Shown piece after piece: positions 63,057 through 64,000 of a DNA stretch of 64,000 nucleotides (positions are counted from its first letter, which is position 1; every line of letters starts with the position of its first letter). Source of the DNA: Oikopleura dioica (taxonomy: Eukaryota > Chordata > Appendicularia > Copelata > Oikopleuridae); NCBI GenBank assembly GCA_907165135.1, contig OU015568.1, positions 10,362,501-10,426,500 of the forward strand, written 5' to 3'. The notes beneath the pieces are model-generated. The model did no database searches. It saw only the letters and a list, made by a program, of their open reading frames with translations, and was not told where the DNA came from. The position numbers and the translations under genes were made by a program.

Positions 63057-64000
63057 TCAGTTACCCGTGGTGTACAGCGAGGCAGCAAAGACGATATCGC
63101 GTTTTACGGCTTCGGAGCATTGTTCCAATTTCGAAGTGGTGGAAAAATCGCCGACTGTTCTCGCTCCGTTTCTCACTTCGCGACAGAGCTCTTCCAGTCT
63201 CTAAAATTGGGTATCAGCTTTTTTAGTGGTTAAAAAGACTACCTGTATGCATCTGACAATGACTCCCTCTTGAATATCCGTCATTCGCATGATATCCCTG
63301 AAGGACTCGCCACTCGCCCAGTTGAAGACGACCATACACAAGCCAAATCGCAATGGGGCAGCAGAATCGTGATCTGTTGAGAGTATTCCAAACTGAGTCT
63401 CCTTCGCTTGAACATCCTCCCAAGTGCTCTTCATCTTTTCGATCGCCTCTTGTGCCGGCTCTAAGGATGAAACGTCAGAAATGAAATCAAGGAGGACACA
63501 TTCTTACTTGGTAGCCTTTCAATAAGCTCCGTTTCGTTATCCACTTGGGATTGGAAAACGAGCGAGCTGAGAACGGCACAGAGTTCCGCTGGCTGAAGCT
63601 TTTTGAATTCAGCAGAAAGTAGCATTTCAGTAAGAAGAAGCTCATTTCCTCCACGGAATTGACAAGCAACGCGACCTTTGAGCACGACATCCCCGTGATC
63701 TCCGATATAATTCCAATGTCTTTTATTTGTTTTCAAAACATGATAAAAAATGACGAATAAAGAAGATAAAAAACAATTCCTGAGAAGATTAACGCGCGAT
63801 TTATAATCCGGCAAATGCTCCAAACTTTCTTCTGATAAGCTAAATGCTACCTCTTTATATTTCCGCCTGATTTCCATCAATTCGACCACATTTTCTAGCT
63901 CCGCAGCAAAATACGGCAGTTTAGGCGACGAGTTTTGAATCAGCCTCTCGCCAAGCGATTCTAGCATGGAAACCTTTTCCACTTGATCGACAGAGTTCAA
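63057..64000 (-). CDS. SKIV2L: Ski2-like RNA helicase, C-terminal part (5' truncated by window)
   Basis: Carries the rRNA-processing arch/DSHCT end of an exosome-linked helicase. LKGRVACQFRGGNELLLTEM, AVLSSLVFQSQVDNE, MTDIQEGVIVRCIQRLEELC and KRDIVFAASLYTTGN match SKI2 and MTR4; the RCIQRLEELCREVRNGAR stretch and the SLYT end favour SKI2 (cytoplasmic Ski complex). Exons inferred: 63057-63200, 63243-63460, 63508-63719, then 63780 to beyond 64000. The intron 63720-63779 is GA-AG, 60 nt and in frame; removing it gives DYKSRVNLLRHWNYIGDHGD, which fits the family, whereas reading through inserts 20 hydrophobic residues. Confidence 0.88.

Overview
The window looks like nuclear DNA of a small, fast-evolving chordate, most probably an appendicularian (larvacean) tunicate such as Oikopleura. 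Introns are mostly 38-60 nt. Genes are packed, with head-to-tail gaps of 50-300 nt. Many start codons sit just after a TTTTAG or TTCAG acceptor, as expected where a spliced leader is trans-spliced. GC-AG and GA-AG introns occur beside GT-AG ones. The gene set is metazoan and chordate-like. The species call is an inference; no search was run.

Layout. 0-15 kb, + strand housekeeping genes: pyruvate dehydrogenase E2 (5' part missing), PKA type I regulatory subunit, CMS1-like ribosome biogenesis factor, a two-HTH DNA-binding protein with a duplicated C-terminal module behind it, an SCLT1-like distal-appendage coiled coil carrying an antisense RRM-like gene in one intron, a STARD7-like lipid transfer protein, mitochondrial aldehyde dehydrogenase and BRK1 of the WAVE complex. 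16.5-20.2 kb, - strand: a six-exon probable BEN-type nuclear protein. 20.2-28.7 kb: a gene-poor stretch holding a 1,036-bp non-autonomous hAT element with an exact 8-bp target duplication. 28.7-35 kb: aquaglyceroporin (-), an unrecognised probably secreted protein (+), and an EGF-kelch membrane or secreted protein (-) with a 5S rRNA-like unit in an intron. 35-46 kb: a repeat protein resembling ciliary microtubule-associated proteins, an RG-rich protein, a PLA2-like plus VWA extracellular protein (+), a GATA zinc-finger factor and Mab-21. 46.6-64 kb: an unrecognised nuclear-type protein (+), then on the - strand INTS6, cytosolic-type lysyl-tRNA synthetase, an F-box/LRR protein, an acidic Ser-rich protein, COX11, a 674-bp foldback hAT element, a coiled-coil protein, tRNA-Ser(AGA) on +, and the C-terminal part of a Ski2-like RNA helicase (truncated by the window end).

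How they go together. Most genes are unrelated housekeeping or developmental genes. Groups with operon-like spacing are SCLT1-STARD7, RG-rich protein to STPG-like protein, and COX11 to the acidic protein to the F-box protein. E2, ALDH, STARD7 and COX11 are mitochondrial. BEN-like, GATA, Mab-21, INTS6 and the two-HTH protein point to transcription or development. The aquaporin, EGF-kelch and PLA2-VWA proteins act at or outside the cell surface. Most exon junctions were inferred by eye from reading-frame continuity and remembered family sequences, so single junctions may be off.
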